A stretch of 64,000 bases of DNA from Planctomycetaceae bacterium (lineage in GTDB: Bacteria > Planctomycetota > Planctomycetia > Planctomycetales > Planctomycetaceae): positions 1-64,000 of the forward strand of contig JABURQ010000098.1 of assembly GCA_014762625.1 (NCBI GenBank), given 5' to 3'. Below, in pieces: positions 9,019-18,984 of the stretch (within the stretch, counting starts at the first letter, position 1; each line of letters starts with the position of its first letter). Made by a program: the position numbers and the translations under genes. Below the pieces are notes generated by a model that saw nothing but the letters and a program-made list of their open reading frames with translations, did not search any database and was not told where the DNA came from.

Positions 9019-10902
9019 ATGATGAATGTTGGCTTAGTGTCCTTGTTGATGACCGGTTTGCTGGGAGTGAATTCCGGGCTGGTGGGATTTCCCGCCGGTG
9101 AGCGTGATGACGCCTATCTGAACTGTGCCCCCGCCGAGACGCTGATCTATGCAGAGTGGTCGACTCGCGGAGAGGGAGAAGCGGGAGCGGACGGAGTTGA
9201 CGGGCTGGTTGCTGATCCCGAAGTGACCGCGATGACGGCCAATCTGAAATCCGCAATTCTGAAATTCATTGAGAAACAGGAAGGCGGCCCCCCACCTGCT
9301 TTGAAAGAGAATCTTCCTCCGCTGATCCTGGATCTCGTCAATCGCTCCGGATGTCTTTATGTCAGTTACACTCCTCCCGAGATTGTCGAGGAGCGACTTC
9401 AGGAAGAAGTCTGGCTCGATATCGCCGGCGGGGCGAGCGCTACCCTGATTATCAACGGCGGCGACCAGGCCGACGAGACCGAAAAACATCTGCTCGCTTT
9501 GATGGCGCTGGCTCCTCTGGGTCAGGCCCCTCCCAAATCGATCGAGGAGATTGCGATTCCGAATCCCTTCGGTCTTGAAGTGACCTTAGACCGCGAAGGG
9601 GATTATTTCATTCTGGCTCTCGGCGAGGGATCTCTAGAGCGCGCTCACGCGGGATTGAAAGGAGACGTCAAAGGGTTGGGAGAGTCTGAAGCATTTGCGA
9701 AGAATTATGACGCGTTCAAAATGGAACGTGTCGGAGGTTTGTTCTGGTTGGATATCGGCAGCATTCGCGATGAAGGGTTGAAGCTCGCCGGACCGTTTGG
9801 GCAAATTGCCCAAGTCATGCTACAACAACTCGGCATCGATCAACTCAATAACTGTCTGACGGTTTCGGGAGTGATCGACGGACAGATAGCCACGCGGACC
9901 CACGTCGAAACGGGAGGCAAAACCGATGGTGTGTTGGCGTTGATTGCGGGACGCGGATTGACTGCCGATGACTTCCAAAACATTCCGGGCGATTGCGACT
10001 TTCTAACTTCGTTTACGGTGGATTTGCCGTTGATTCGCTCGACGGTGGTGAGTTTGATCGAACAGATACAACCGCAGTTGATGGAGAACTTTGATGCGAT
10101 CGAGGCCCAGGCGGAGAGCGAGTTGGGCTTCTCGATCGAAGAAGGATTTCTCAAGGCGTACGGGCAGCGAATGACGGTCTTCGATTCTCCCGCTGCGGGA
10201 GGACTATTGGCCACGTCTTTAACGTTCGCCGTCGAAGTCGTGGCTGCGGAGAAGGCTGATCCGATCTTCGAGCAACTGATGGTGCTACTGAAAGCTTCCT
10301 TACCGGGCGGGCGCGGAGATGAATTTTCCCGACGCGGCGTGTTTCTGGAACAGCGTGAGTTCATGGGGCAGACGATCTATTTCGTCAACACCATTGGAGA
10401 TGACGTCCCTCTGGCTCCGGCGTTTTGCCAGACCGACAAACAGCTTCTGGTTTCTCTACACCCGCAGTCGCTGAAAGCGCATTTGCGTTTTCTCAAAGCA
10501 GAGGAGGCTTCCTATGCGGATCGATTCCAACCGGAAGGTCCGGAGGGGGCCGTCATCAGTTATTCCTCTTTCTCGGCGGACAAAATGGTGGAATTGGTGT
10601 ACGCCGTACTTCCGTTCGTCGCTCAAGTCGGCTTGAGCAACACTCAGCGGGAAGGGTTCGAGTTCGACGTTTTTTCGATTCCCTCCGCCAAAGCGGTTCT
10701 ACCCTACATGAAAGAAGCTCGCAGTTGGGTGGTGCGGACCGAATCGGGGCTGTTACTTGAAACCCGGTCGTCATTGCCGACTGCGTTCACGTCAATTCCC
10801 GTCAATGCGATCTTCATGATGGCTCCGGTCAGAAGGAGAGCTCGATTTGCGCCTGCTGGAGATATCATTATCGAAGAGGACACGGTTCAAGAAGCCAACT
10901 GA
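9019..10902 (+). CDS. Large secreted hypothetical protein
   Basis: Encodes 627 residues. The start (ATG ATG) follows AGGGAGAAG. The N-terminus is a short hydrophobic leader (about residues 3-24), so export is likely. The rest is mixed alpha/beta with no catalytic motif I can name; segments such as AETLIYAEWS, DYFILALGEGSLERA and KTDGVLALIAGRGL resemble the loosely related planctomycete exported proteins that some databases relate to DUF3352. The gene at 23794-25539 has a similar overall plan and may be a distant paralogue. It ends one base from the end of the convergent lipoprotein gene. Function unknown. Confidence 0.75.
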   Translation: MMNVGLVSLLMTGLLGVNSGLVGFPAGERDDAYLNCAPAETLIYAEWSTRGEGEAGADGVDGLVADPEVTAMTANLKSAILKFIEKQEGGPPPALKENLPPLILDLVNRSGCLYVSYTPPEIVEERLQEEVWLDIAGGASATLIINGGDQADETEKHLLALMALAPLGQAPPKSIEEIAIPNPFGLEVTLDREGDYFILALGEGSLERAHAGLKGDVKGLGESEAFAKNYDAFKMERVGGLFWLDIGSIRDEGLKLAGPFGQIAQVMLQQLGIDQLNNCLTVSGVIDGQIATRTHVETGGKTDGVLALIAGRGLTADDFQNIPGDCDFLTSFTVDLPLIRSTVVSLIEQIQPQLMENFDAIEAQAESELGFSIEEGFLKAYGQRMTVFDSPAAGGLLATSLTFAVEVVAAEKADPIFEQLMVLLKASLPGGRGDEFSRRGVFLEQREFMGQTIYFVNTIGDDVPLAPAFCQTDKQLLVSLHPQSLKAHLRFLKAEEASYADRFQPEGPEGAVISYSSFSADKMVELVYAVLPFVAQVGLSNTQREGFEFDVFSIPSAKAVLPYMKEARSWVVRTESGLLLETRSSLPTAFTSIPVNAIFMMAPVRRRARFAPAGDIIIEEDTVQEAN

Positions 10903-10903
10903 A

Positions 10904-13384
10904 TCAAGGAAGTTCCGTCAGGAGCACTTTGCGGTAGATGATCCCGCCGGTGACGCCGTCGAGTAGCACATAACCCTCTTCGGGGAGTTCGTCGCTGAGA
11001 GCGAAGGTTTCGAGGACGGTTTGCCCGTTCAAAATGAACATGATGGAACTGCCCCGCACGATGAGTCGCGAGGTGTTCCATTCTCCCTGTGGTTTGACGG
11101 CGTTTTTTTCGGGAGCTTCGAGTCCGAAGAGCGAGCCGGTGCAAAACTGATCCGGGCCGACGCCAAAATCGTTGGCGAAGTGTATCTTGTAAGCGTTGTC
11201 GTAGACGGGGCCGGAGCCTCCGTAATGGAAGTAGATGCCTCCCTGGCCAATTTGTCCCATCGTTTTCCATTCGAGCTGGAGTTCGAAACTGCGGTACGAT
11301 TTTTCGGATTTGAGGTAGGAATTTTCGACCCGTTCGAGTTTGGCCGCGTATTGGCCGAGAGTCGGTTCCTGTTCCCATTGCCGTGAGCCGACCTGATTCC
11401 AGGTCGTTTTCTGATAGAGCTGTTGTTCCATTTTGTTGGCGGATTGTCCCGCCTGGCTGTCGGGATAAGCTTCCTTGATCGCTCTGAGCAGGACGATTCC
11501 CGCGGGGTAATTCTCTCGCTCGAACTCCAGTTTGGCTCGGTGCAAAACGTGGCGATTGATTTCAGCGATGATTTCATCCGTCTTGTCAGCAAACGGTTCT
11601 ACGCGATTCAAGGCCAGATCGCGATCCCCTTCTCCGTCGTAGAGCAGGAAATACGCCAGTGCGGTCAACCCATCTCGATCGTCGGGTTTCAGATGCTTTT
11701 GAATCAAGTTTATGATCGTCAGAGCGGGAAGCTCTCGCAGAGTTCGCTGGACCGAATTGTTACCGAGCTTGAAAGTCAGCACGCCGTCGGTGTAGGTCTC
11801 AAAACGAGCCCGGGCGGTTCCCAGAGGGACCGTCGAATCAGCTTCGAGTGCCGTGACTGCTTCATCGAGCAAAGACCAGGTCTTGCGGATCTGTTCGATG
11901 GCGCGGAGATTCTGTTGGAGCATGTCGCGAGAGTCGCTGAGTTCGTCGTCCTGAAGCGCTTGCCGGGTGAGCGATTCCGCTGTCTTATCGTCACGCTTGG
12001 CCAGAGCGGCCCGCCATTCCACCAGATATTTCTGATACGGCAAAGGAAGGCTGCGGGGATCGACGGTCGGTTCTTTGTCTTTCATGTCCGGCGTCATCGC
12101 GGGCTTTTGGTCGGTCTCCTTCGTCAAATCGGCCACTTCCACCGGTTTGGGAGGAATCGGTTTTCCAATCGGAGCGACTCCCCAACCGGGAGATTTCGAA
12201 AGTCGAACGAGTGCTAAATCTTCCGCTCCCTTCGCTCCAGAGCTATAAACCATCCATTGTTCGTCTGCCGACACGAAGAATTGTCGGCGGTTGGAATCTG
12301 TCTGGAAATCGGTCAGCGAAAACTGGTGAATTGTTTCCGGACGGGAAAAGTTGGAGGAGACATCCGCGCGACGCGACCGGGAGAGTGTTTGGCCGTCGAA
12401 TTGGTACTGGCGAAGCCCGTCGGGTGACAGCATGGGGATCAATCCCGGCAGCGGATAAGGGATGGGATCGCTGAAATCCTTATCGGTTGACGACCTGACG
12501 GCTGCGAAGCCCTGAGTTTCCTGGTCGGTGACCGTGGTCCAGTAGAGTCGGAGGTGGTCGGGCAGCACTTGTGCCGTCAGCCAGGGCGCGGTCATCTCTC
12601 GATCGAAAAGCACTTTCTTCTGATCGCGGAATTCTGCCAGCGGACCCTGGCGCGTGAGGGAGACGATGCGCGAACTTTCCGGTTGAGCGTAATACAAAAA
12701 GAGTCCATCCGCCGTCACGCTCGGGCTGGCGGGGAGCGACGCGCTGCGACTGAGCAACAGGACTTCCGGCGGATCAAAGTCGTGCCAGATTGATTCACGG
12801 TAGGAGACGTAGACGGCTTTGCCGTGCTCGCGGTCTCCCACAAACCAGAGGGTGAGGCCGTCCGGCGAGAGATACGGATCGAGTTCGCGTCCGATGGAAT
12901 TGACCTGTTCCAGTGGAAACGGTTGATCGATGGGCCAATCGAACAGCGGGGAATTCGCCGTGATGACGGAATTTTCGTCCGCTTTTTGGAGCGGAGGAAA
13001 TTGGACCTCGGACATCTCGGAGACGATCACCACTCGCTGAGAGTCCTGGTATCCCGGTCGAGTGAGCGAAACGGTGCGGTTGCCTTGCTCCACCAGAATT
13101 TCGCAGGGAGGGGACAGATAATTGCTGTCTGCGTCTCGCGCAGGATGACCGTCCACCAGCACCCACGACTCCGGATCGCCTCCATACACGCGGCAAACGC
13201 CGGTGGAAAATTCCGGCATTGGAATGGCTGCAGGGTCGGGCGGGGTGGTCGTGTCTTTGCTTTGAGAGCTCGTCGAGGAGCTTTGAGAAGATTCCTCATT
13301 TCCCGAGCAGCCGACGATCAGGACGGCGAGGGTCACGTATAGAACGGTTTGACATCGATTCGGTAGGAGTCGAAAATTCTTCAT
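10904..13384 (-). CDS. Lipoprotein with PEGA-like, propeller and DUF1080-like parts
   Basis: Encodes 826 residues. A lipobox (LIVGC, C26) ends the signal peptide. After a Ser/Thr-rich linker, residues about 60-130 look like a PEGA domain (GYQDSQRVVIV). Residues about 165-400 carry TolB/PD40-type blades (YLSPDGLTLWFVGDR, LSPDGLRQYQFDG). A helical central part follows. The last 190 residues (SYRSFELQLEWK, GGIYFHYGG, WNTSRLIVRG) fit the DUF1080/3-keto-disaccharide hydrolase beta-sandwich. It lies 63 bases downstream of the 1515-residue PQQ protein on the same strand and the two probably form an operon. A surface-exposed carbohydrate- or substrate-binding role is plausible but inferred. Confidence 0.75.
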   Translation of the reverse strand: MKNFRLLPNRCQTVLYVTLAVLIVGCSGNEESSQSSSTSSQSKDTTTPPDPAAIPMPEFSTGVCRVYGGDPESWVLVDGHPARDADSNYLSPPCEILVEQGNRTVSLTRPGYQDSQRVVIVSEMSEVQFPPLQKADENSVITANSPLFDWPIDQPFPLEQVNSIGRELDPYLSPDGLTLWFVGDREHGKAVYVSYRESIWHDFDPPEVLLLSRSASLPASPSVTADGLFLYYAQPESSRIVSLTRQGPLAEFRDQKKVLFDREMTAPWLTAQVLPDHLRLYWTTVTDQETQGFAAVRSSTDKDFSDPIPYPLPGLIPMLSPDGLRQYQFDGQTLSRSRRADVSSNFSRPETIHQFSLTDFQTDSNRRQFFVSADEQWMVYSSGAKGAEDLALVRLSKSPGWGVAPIGKPIPPKPVEVADLTKETDQKPAMTPDMKDKEPTVDPRSLPLPYQKYLVEWRAALAKRDDKTAESLTRQALQDDELSDSRDMLQQNLRAIEQIRKTWSLLDEAVTALEADSTVPLGTARARFETYTDGVLTFKLGNNSVQRTLRELPALTIINLIQKHLKPDDRDGLTALAYFLLYDGEGDRDLALNRVEPFADKTDEIIAEINRHVLHRAKLEFERENYPAGIVLLRAIKEAYPDSQAGQSANKMEQQLYQKTTWNQVGSRQWEQEPTLGQYAAKLERVENSYLKSEKSYRSFELQLEWKTMGQIGQGGIYFHYGGSGPVYDNAYKIHFANDFGVGPDQFCTGSLFGLEAPEKNAVKPQGEWNTSRLIVRGSSIMFILNGQTVLETFALSDELPEEGYVLLDGVTGGIIYRKVLLTELP

Positions 13385-13447
13385 AACGGGATTCGAGGCT
13401 TCGTGTGGAGGACGGGAGTCATCGAAAACGGGCCACAGTCCACGGTA

Positions 13448-16400
13448 TTACTCCGGGGGAGTGGGGGAATTGTTGGGGTCTTCCCCGAACTTGACAGTGT
13501 AGGCGCTTCGATTGCCGGAGAGCTTGACCAAATTTTGCTCGGGCATCACCTGGATGCTTAAGCGGGAAAGATGCTTGGAGTTGGTGTCACTGAAAATGAT
13601 GTCGCCTGTTTTTCGATCGAGAAGTTCGATCGAGGTTTCCTGCGGCGAAGAGATGAAGCCTCTTCGTGCCTGACGACGTTTCACCAGAAATGCGATCAGA
13701 GGGGAAGCTTCCGGCTGGTCCGGGTCGTACGCCTGGTTCTGGATCCGTTGACGCCACAGAATCTCGCCGTCCGGGGCGAGTCGTATAAATTCCCCGTTCA
13801 CTTGTGGGAAGTAATATTCATCTCCCGAGACGACGAACGGCTGGTTCTCTTCCGACGGTTGTTCGAGAGTGGAAAGCAGAAAACCGGATCGAGAATAATG
13901 CAGTGAAAACGCCACGAGGTCGGGAGGTTCTTCGCCTTCATCGTCGAGCTGGATCTGGAACGAGGCGAGTACCTCGCCATTCTCTATGCGAATCAAACGA
14001 AACTGTCGTGATTCTGGGGCGAGCGTGCCGACAAATTGCGGCGTTGCCTGCTGGAAGAGCGACTTTTCGGAAACTGCCTGACTCCAGAGTCGTTTTCGGG
14101 TGACGGGATCGTAGGCAGCGAGTTGCCAATCGGGTTCTCCGTCGGCAATCTCCTCGTGAACGATCAGAAGTCGTCCGGCGGGTTGAGACCATCTTGAAAC
14201 CCCCGACAGCGGAAATTCTGCGACCGGTTGACCGTCCGATGTGCGATGTACGGTGATCGTCTCTCCGCCCTGAGGCAGACAGGCGATAACGTTCGCGTCG
14301 GCGGAAATGGTTTGGCCGTGCGAACCGATTTGTTGTTCCCACAGCAGCTCCCCATTCCTCCAATCCATCGCGATCAGATGGCGATCTTTCTGGTAAACGA
14401 TCAGGTCGGAGTCGATCAACGCCACGTTTCCGAGCGGTTCATCGAAGAGATCGTAGACCTGTTGTCGGGGATGTCCGTTGGCGTCCACCACACGTTCGAT
14501 CTGGATCGAGGATTGCGGCGAGTTACCGTGAAATCCGACGAGAGGTTCTTTGAGATCGTGGGGACCGTGCAGCATGGAGACATCGCCGTCCTGGAACAGA
14601 TCCAGAACGTAAAACTGATCGGAAAAGACGAGCACTGCGAGGTGTCCGTGGAGGTACAAACGCCGATCGGCGATCAGGCTGTTGGGATTCTGTTTGACGT
14701 TGGAAAGCGGGAGGTCGATTCGTTTTTCTCCCAATCGATCGAATCCCAGCAAACGAGGCGGTCGCTCGGTTGCCAGGTTGAACGACCATCCTTCCCAGAG
14801 CCCACTTTCGCCGTAGACAGGAATGCGATGCAGGATGGCCTGGATCGAACTCTCGGAAGAGGGGGCGACGTGAATCGGACGAGCCGTCCAGGCATGCTGT
14901 GTCTTCGCCAGATAGTCCCGCAGCAAGCGATTCTCCAGCCCCCATTCCGCGAGTTCCTTGCCGGTCATCTCCTCAAGGCAGATTTCCTCGGCATGTTTGT
15001 CGAGTAATTCTTCTCGCAAAGTGGCGGCCGCCGGAATCTTTTGCAGCTTCATCAGTAAGCGGAAGTGCCGCGCGAGTGCTTCTCGACGAACTTTTTCATC
15101 GGCGGAGTGGGTTAACTGGATCAGTTGCTGTTCGAGTTCCAGACTGTCGGTATAGGCATCCAGATGTTGGACGTCGTACAACGCGAGCCGGTCGGAGCCG
15201 GGAAGCCCTCGTAAAATTGAGGCGGCACGAGAGATTTTAACTGTATCATTTTCGGCGAGGAGCCGATCGGAATATTCCTGAAACTGTTTCGCGAAGAGTG
15301 TCTGAGCGGAGGCGTCGGCCTGTTGATAGATCGATTTCAGTCGGCCTCTCACCCAGCGATCGCTGCGAATGCGCGCGTGTCGGCGATGGAGAATGAAGTC
15401 GGGATGATCGATTAAACCCAGGAACTGGCGAAACGCTTCGTCGAGATTTCCCGCTTCCATTTGTCCTTCCGCCACAATCGCTTGCAGTTGCGAGGCCTGG
15501 GGGCTATCGGCGGTTAACTTTCGCAACAGCGGAAGATACTTCTCGTGTTTGGGGAAATCCTGCCGCATCCCCTCGATGAGCGTGCTGGTCAAAATCTGAT
15601 GGAGTCGGGAATCGGGTTGATCTTCGTAAGCGGCCACAAATTCATCGATGGCGGTTTGTCGATGCCCGGCGAGCAACGCCAGTTCCCCTCGGAGGACGGC
15701 GGCATCGCCGGTCCCCTGTTCGGCGATCCGTTGTTCGAGTTCGGAATCCGAGAGATATCGGAAAATTCGATCCTTCGTTTGCGAGACGACGACCCCGTTT
15801 GCAGCGACCAGGTTTCCGGCGACTCGATCGTGTGCCGAGGGAATCGAGGCTTTCAGGATCCCCTCTTCGAGATCGATGACCGCGATACTGGCATCCGAAA
15901 GCGGTAAATAGTAGTCGCCTTCGGCTCGGTAGCCTCGGCCGCTCGGGAGGGGCGTTTCCACCGACCAGAGATCGCGACCAGTGGTGAGATCACGGGCGTG
16001 AATTTCACGGCGACCGACGAGGATGACTTTGCGATCGTGAATGCAGGCGACGTAGAGATCGTCCTGTCGAGGGGCGGACCAGACGGGAGCGCCGTCCGAC
16101 AGGTTCAGACAGTAGAGATCCGAAGAGTCGCAGGGTGTCACGAGCACGCGACCTTGTGCGATGCGGGCCACGGAGTCGATCCAGCGACTCTCGTCTTCCG
16201 GACTGATTCCGTATTCGCTTTGCAGCCGATCCAGTTTGGAGAGTGTTTGCTTGGAGTGGGAGAACTCTTCCGTATATCGAAATTGCCAACTGAAGATTCC
16301 TCGCGCCAGGTCGTAGCCGATGACCGTTCCATGCGCGATCGGACAGACCAGAATACCGTTGGTGTAAGAAGGGGAAAGCCCGGTCAGTTCCCACAGCGGC

Positions 16401-17995
16401 GTCTGTTTTTCGAGTTCCGAGGCGATCGGCGTGGGAAGGGGTTGTTCCCAGAGCCAGCGAACGGTTCGTCGCCCGTTGGGAAGTTCCTTATTCTTCAGTG
16501 CGATCAGGAGCATCTCCTCTTTCCGGGAAGCGATGCAGTACAGCATGTTCCCCTGGACCAGTGGAGGCCCCAGGAAGCGCAATCCCGTGGTAAACTGATC
16601 GGCGGCGCCTCCCAGTTCCCAGATCGCTTTGCCGCTGGCCAGTTCGTAAGCCATCAGCTTGTTGTAGTCGGTTTGTTGGGAGTAGGAACCCGCGCGGTTA
16701 ACTTCGAGCAAGCCCTGCTCTTCCACCGAGAAGACCAGTTCGCCGTCGCTCGCCAGCGTGCCGGAGGTCATATCTCGCCAGGTCCGTTGCATGATGTAGG
16801 CTTGAAGATCGGAGATCTGAGGTTGGTTGGAATAGCTGGAGCGATCGAGGTCGTCGAGGAGAGAGGTAAACTCGGTGTCGATCGCATACGTTTCCCACAA
16901 CATCTCGCCGTTGTGGACGTTGACGGCTTTCAGATTTCCCAACGATCGAAAGACGACAACCTCACCGATCATTAGCGGATGCATTGCCGGGAGTTGGAGG
17001 TACCGCGTTGATTCAAAACGACGCGCGAGCGAGCGAAGTTCGCTTTCAACCAATTCGAGTTGTTGCGGTTCATCAAATTCCGAAAGAGGTACGGTGCGGA
17101 ATTCCCAGGATTCTTCGCGTAAGGGAGGAGCGGCTTGCGAGGCGGTGTTTCGGTCTGCATCTCCACCGAATATTCGCCAGTCATCGGGTTTCGCGTCCGC
17201 CAACACGTCTTCGCGGAGAGGGCTGAATTGGTCGAGCCAGTTGATTCCCTCGATCGAAGTGGTGCTGTATTCCTTTGTGCTTCCCCGGACTTCGAGCGTG
17301 AGTGTCTGGGTTTCCTGTTGCAGGCGTTTGAGATATTCGAGGCACTCGTCCTGAAGCCCCGTCATTCGTAGTGCCAGGCTGGTTTGCAACAGAACTTTGG
17401 GTCGTTCCGAGCGAGCGATTCGATTTTCGGAGAGCAGACGTTGAAAGGTGAGCGCGGCAGCGAGGGCGTTTCCTCGATCGAAATACAGTTCGGCCAAACG
17501 TCGCGCTGCTTTCGCTCCGGTTTTGGTGAAGTAATAACGCCGGACGACCTCTTCCAGAGCGGAGAGTTCGGAGACGGTTTCGGCCTCGTCAAGCACTTCT
17601 TCGGCCGCCGCCTCGAAGAGAAGCTGATATTGGCCTCGTTCCGATGGTGTGAGCCGGCTGAGAGTTTGTAAGACTTTGCCTTTGAGGCTGACCGCCTGAT
17701 CCCGATCTTCGGGATTGATGTAATACATCGCGTCGCGGGGATGATCGAGAATCGATTGCAGCAAAGGCAACGCATTGACAAGGTCGTCACGTTCCAGAAG
17801 TGACATGGCGGAATCGTAAACGCGTTGCAGCCGACGATCGGAAAGTTCGGGGTCGAGCGTGGGAGAATCGGTATCAGCCTGCTGCGCAATTGCCGGTTCC
17901 TGAGCGTCGCCGGCGGGAATCGAAACCAGCAGCAGGATCGCAGACGAGACGAGTGTTCGTGCGATGAGTCGATGGAAAGAGTTGGTCCGCAACAT
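13448..17995 (-). CDS. Giant secreted PQQ-propeller/TPR protein
   Basis: Encodes 1515 residues. The signal peptide spans about residues 1-31 (SSAILLLVSIPAGDAQ). Residues about 40-260 are helical with TPR-like spacing (SAMSLLERDDLVNALPLLQSIL). One PQQ-like propeller spans roughly 280-740 (GEMLWETY, GKAIWELGG, GRDLWSVE), a second helical stretch 740-990 (GHRQTAIDEFVAAYE) looks like TPRs, and a further propeller spans about 1050-1500 (NGELLWEQQ, TRKRLWSQ). Duplicate propellers and TPRs suggest an extracytoplasmic scaffold. No enzyme motif is visible. It is the first gene of a probable two-gene operon with the lipoprotein downstream. Confidence 0.8.
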   Translation of the reverse strand: MLRTNSFHRLIARTLVSSAILLLVSIPAGDAQEPAIAQQADTDSPTLDPELSDRRLQRVYDSAMSLLERDDLVNALPLLQSILDHPRDAMYYINPEDRDQAVSLKGKVLQTLSRLTPSERGQYQLLFEAAAEEVLDEAETVSELSALEEVVRRYYFTKTGAKAARRLAELYFDRGNALAAALTFQRLLSENRIARSERPKVLLQTSLALRMTGLQDECLEYLKRLQQETQTLTLEVRGSTKEYSTTSIEGINWLDQFSPLREDVLADAKPDDWRIFGGDADRNTASQAAPPLREESWEFRTVPLSEFDEPQQLELVESELRSLARRFESTRYLQLPAMHPLMIGEVVVFRSLGNLKAVNVHNGEMLWETYAIDTEFTSLLDDLDRSSYSNQPQISDLQAYIMQRTWRDMTSGTLASDGELVFSVEEQGLLEVNRAGSYSQQTDYNKLMAYELASGKAIWELGGAADQFTTGLRFLGPPLVQGNMLYCIASRKEEMLLIALKNKELPNGRRTVRWLWEQPLPTPIASELEKQTPLWELTGLSPSYTNGILVCPIAHGTVIGYDLARGIFSWQFRYTEEFSHSKQTLSKLDRLQSEYGISPEDESRWIDSVARIAQGRVLVTPCDSSDLYCLNLSDGAPVWSAPRQDDLYVACIHDRKVILVGRREIHARDLTTGRDLWSVETPLPSGRGYRAEGDYYLPLSDASIAVIDLEEGILKASIPSAHDRVAGNLVAANGVVVSQTKDRIFRYLSDSELEQRIAEQGTGDAAVLRGELALLAGHRQTAIDEFVAAYEDQPDSRLHQILTSTLIEGMRQDFPKHEKYLPLLRKLTADSPQASQLQAIVAEGQMEAGNLDEAFRQFLGLIDHPDFILHRRHARIRSDRWVRGRLKSIYQQADASAQTLFAKQFQEYSDRLLAENDTVKISRAASILRGLPGSDRLALYDVQHLDAYTDSLELEQQLIQLTHSADEKVRREALARHFRLLMKLQKIPAAATLREELLDKHAEEICLEEMTGKELAEWGLENRLLRDYLAKTQHAWTARPIHVAPSSESSIQAILHRIPVYGESGLWEGWSFNLATERPPRLLGFDRLGEKRIDLPLSNVKQNPNSLIADRRLYLHGHLAVLVFSDQFYVLDLFQDGDVSMLHGPHDLKEPLVGFHGNSPQSSIQIERVVDANGHPRQQVYDLFDEPLGNVALIDSDLIVYQKDRHLIAMDWRNGELLWEQQIGSHGQTISADANVIACLPQGGETITVHRTSDGQPVAEFPLSGVSRWSQPAGRLLIVHEEIADGEPDWQLAAYDPVTRKRLWSQAVSEKSLFQQATPQFVGTLAPESRQFRLIRIENGEVLASFQIQLDDEGEEPPDLVAFSLHYSRSGFLLSTLEQPSEENQPFVVSGDEYYFPQVNGEFIRLAPDGEILWRQRIQNQAYDPDQPEASPLIAFLVKRRQARRGFISSPQETSIELLDRKTGDIIFSDTNSKHLSRLSIQVMPEQNLVKLSGNRSAYTVKFGEDPNNSPTPPE

Positions 17996-18142
17996 AGGGT
18001 TCCTCAGGACTCGATTGTGCGCGGCCCACGCACACGGGCAGTTTGTGGTGAAAGAGCCCGATGATTCATTTTATTCTAGCAGATCAACAGGAGAGGGGGC
18101 ATGGGAATTGACTCGGAACGGGAAATCCCGGCTTCCGAGACG

Positions 18143-18177
18143 AAAAAAACCCGCTTTTCGTCTTCGAAAAGCGGGTT
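18143..18177 (-). terminator. Strong intrinsic terminator
   Basis: A perfect 13-bp stem (AACCCGCTTTTCG / CGAAAAGCGGGTT, 18148-18160 with 18165-18177) with a 4-base loop is followed on the minus strand by seven T residues. It lies 29 bases after the stop of the CxxC-protein gene at 18206. Confidence 0.9.
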
Positions 18178-18205
18178 CGTGATCCATCAGTCGTCACGTG
18201 GATGA

Positions 18206-18751
18206 CTACTCGAGGATTTTGGCAGAGTCGCCGGCGACGACTTTGACTTTGCTCTTATCGAGTTGTCCTTTGGCGAACGCATGATTCACTTTGACGTCGG
18301 ATTCGTTCCACATCATCACCGTGACATCAGCGTCTTTGGCGATTTTGTAGCTGCTCGGTCCGGCCGATCCATCGTAAACGGTCAGCGGAACGTTTTTGAT
18401 GCTGTTCTTTTCAGCCACTTCTTTCAGCTTCCCTTCGGCAGCATCGGCATCATCGGTCAGCAGAACAACGAAAGCCGCCATCTTCTTATCGCCGTTGGCA
18501 CCGACTTGTTCGTCGACCTGCTTGATCAAGCTCGCGACGTTGTCGTCGATTTCACGAGTGAAGATAGAAACCACGGGACGACTTCCATACATGCAGCGGT
18601 AGCACAGCGTTTTACCGGCTTTGGGACCGGTGATGTCACGCACGTTGAATGCGGGAGGAGCGTCTCCGGGTTGCAGACCGGACTGGACTTCGGCGGCACC
18701 CGCCAAGCTGGTCATGCTCAAGACCATTGCAGCAACAATTAAATTCTTCAT
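18206..18751 (-). CDS. Secreted thioredoxin-fold-like CxxC protein
   Basis: Encodes 181 residues. A signal peptide ends near SLAGAA (residue 20). CYRC at residues 50-53 precedes a strand-like VVSIFTRE and later VPLTVYDG, which together resemble the thioredoxin fold of AhpC/TSA-like exported proteins, with an approximate GDAPPAFNVRDI opening as in peroxiredoxins. AAGGAG upstream of the ATG supports the start, and a strong terminator follows the stop, so the gene is probably a single transcript. It is separated by 233 bases from a secreted peroxiredoxin on the same strand; the two may both handle extracytoplasmic thiols. The enzymatic role is not shown. Confidence 0.7.
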   Translation of the reverse strand: MKNLIVAAMVLSMTSLAGAAEVQSGLQPGDAPPAFNVRDITGPKAGKTLCYRCMYGSRPVVSIFTREIDDNVASLIKQVDEQVGANGDKKMAAFVVLLTDDADAAEGKLKEVAEKNSIKNVPLTVYDGSAGPSSYKIAKDADVTVMMWNESDVKVNHAFAKGQLDKSKVKVVAGDSAKILE

Positions 18752-18984
18752 CTCTCAGGTTCTCCTTAAGATTCATTTCCGGAATGAAAGTGCTTCGTAA
18801 TATTGAATGGCTCTCTCGAGTCCATTCCTGAAACAGCATCGCCCCTGATTGTAGGGACTGCGTTCGGGAAAACTGTGAAACGATTCACAAATCCCCGTTT
18901 CGCGACGTTCTCGCTATGATGCAGTCGTTCACGCTTTGCGGATGCCAGCTTGAGAAACCGGCAGAAGTTCCGCGGGATGAGAGA

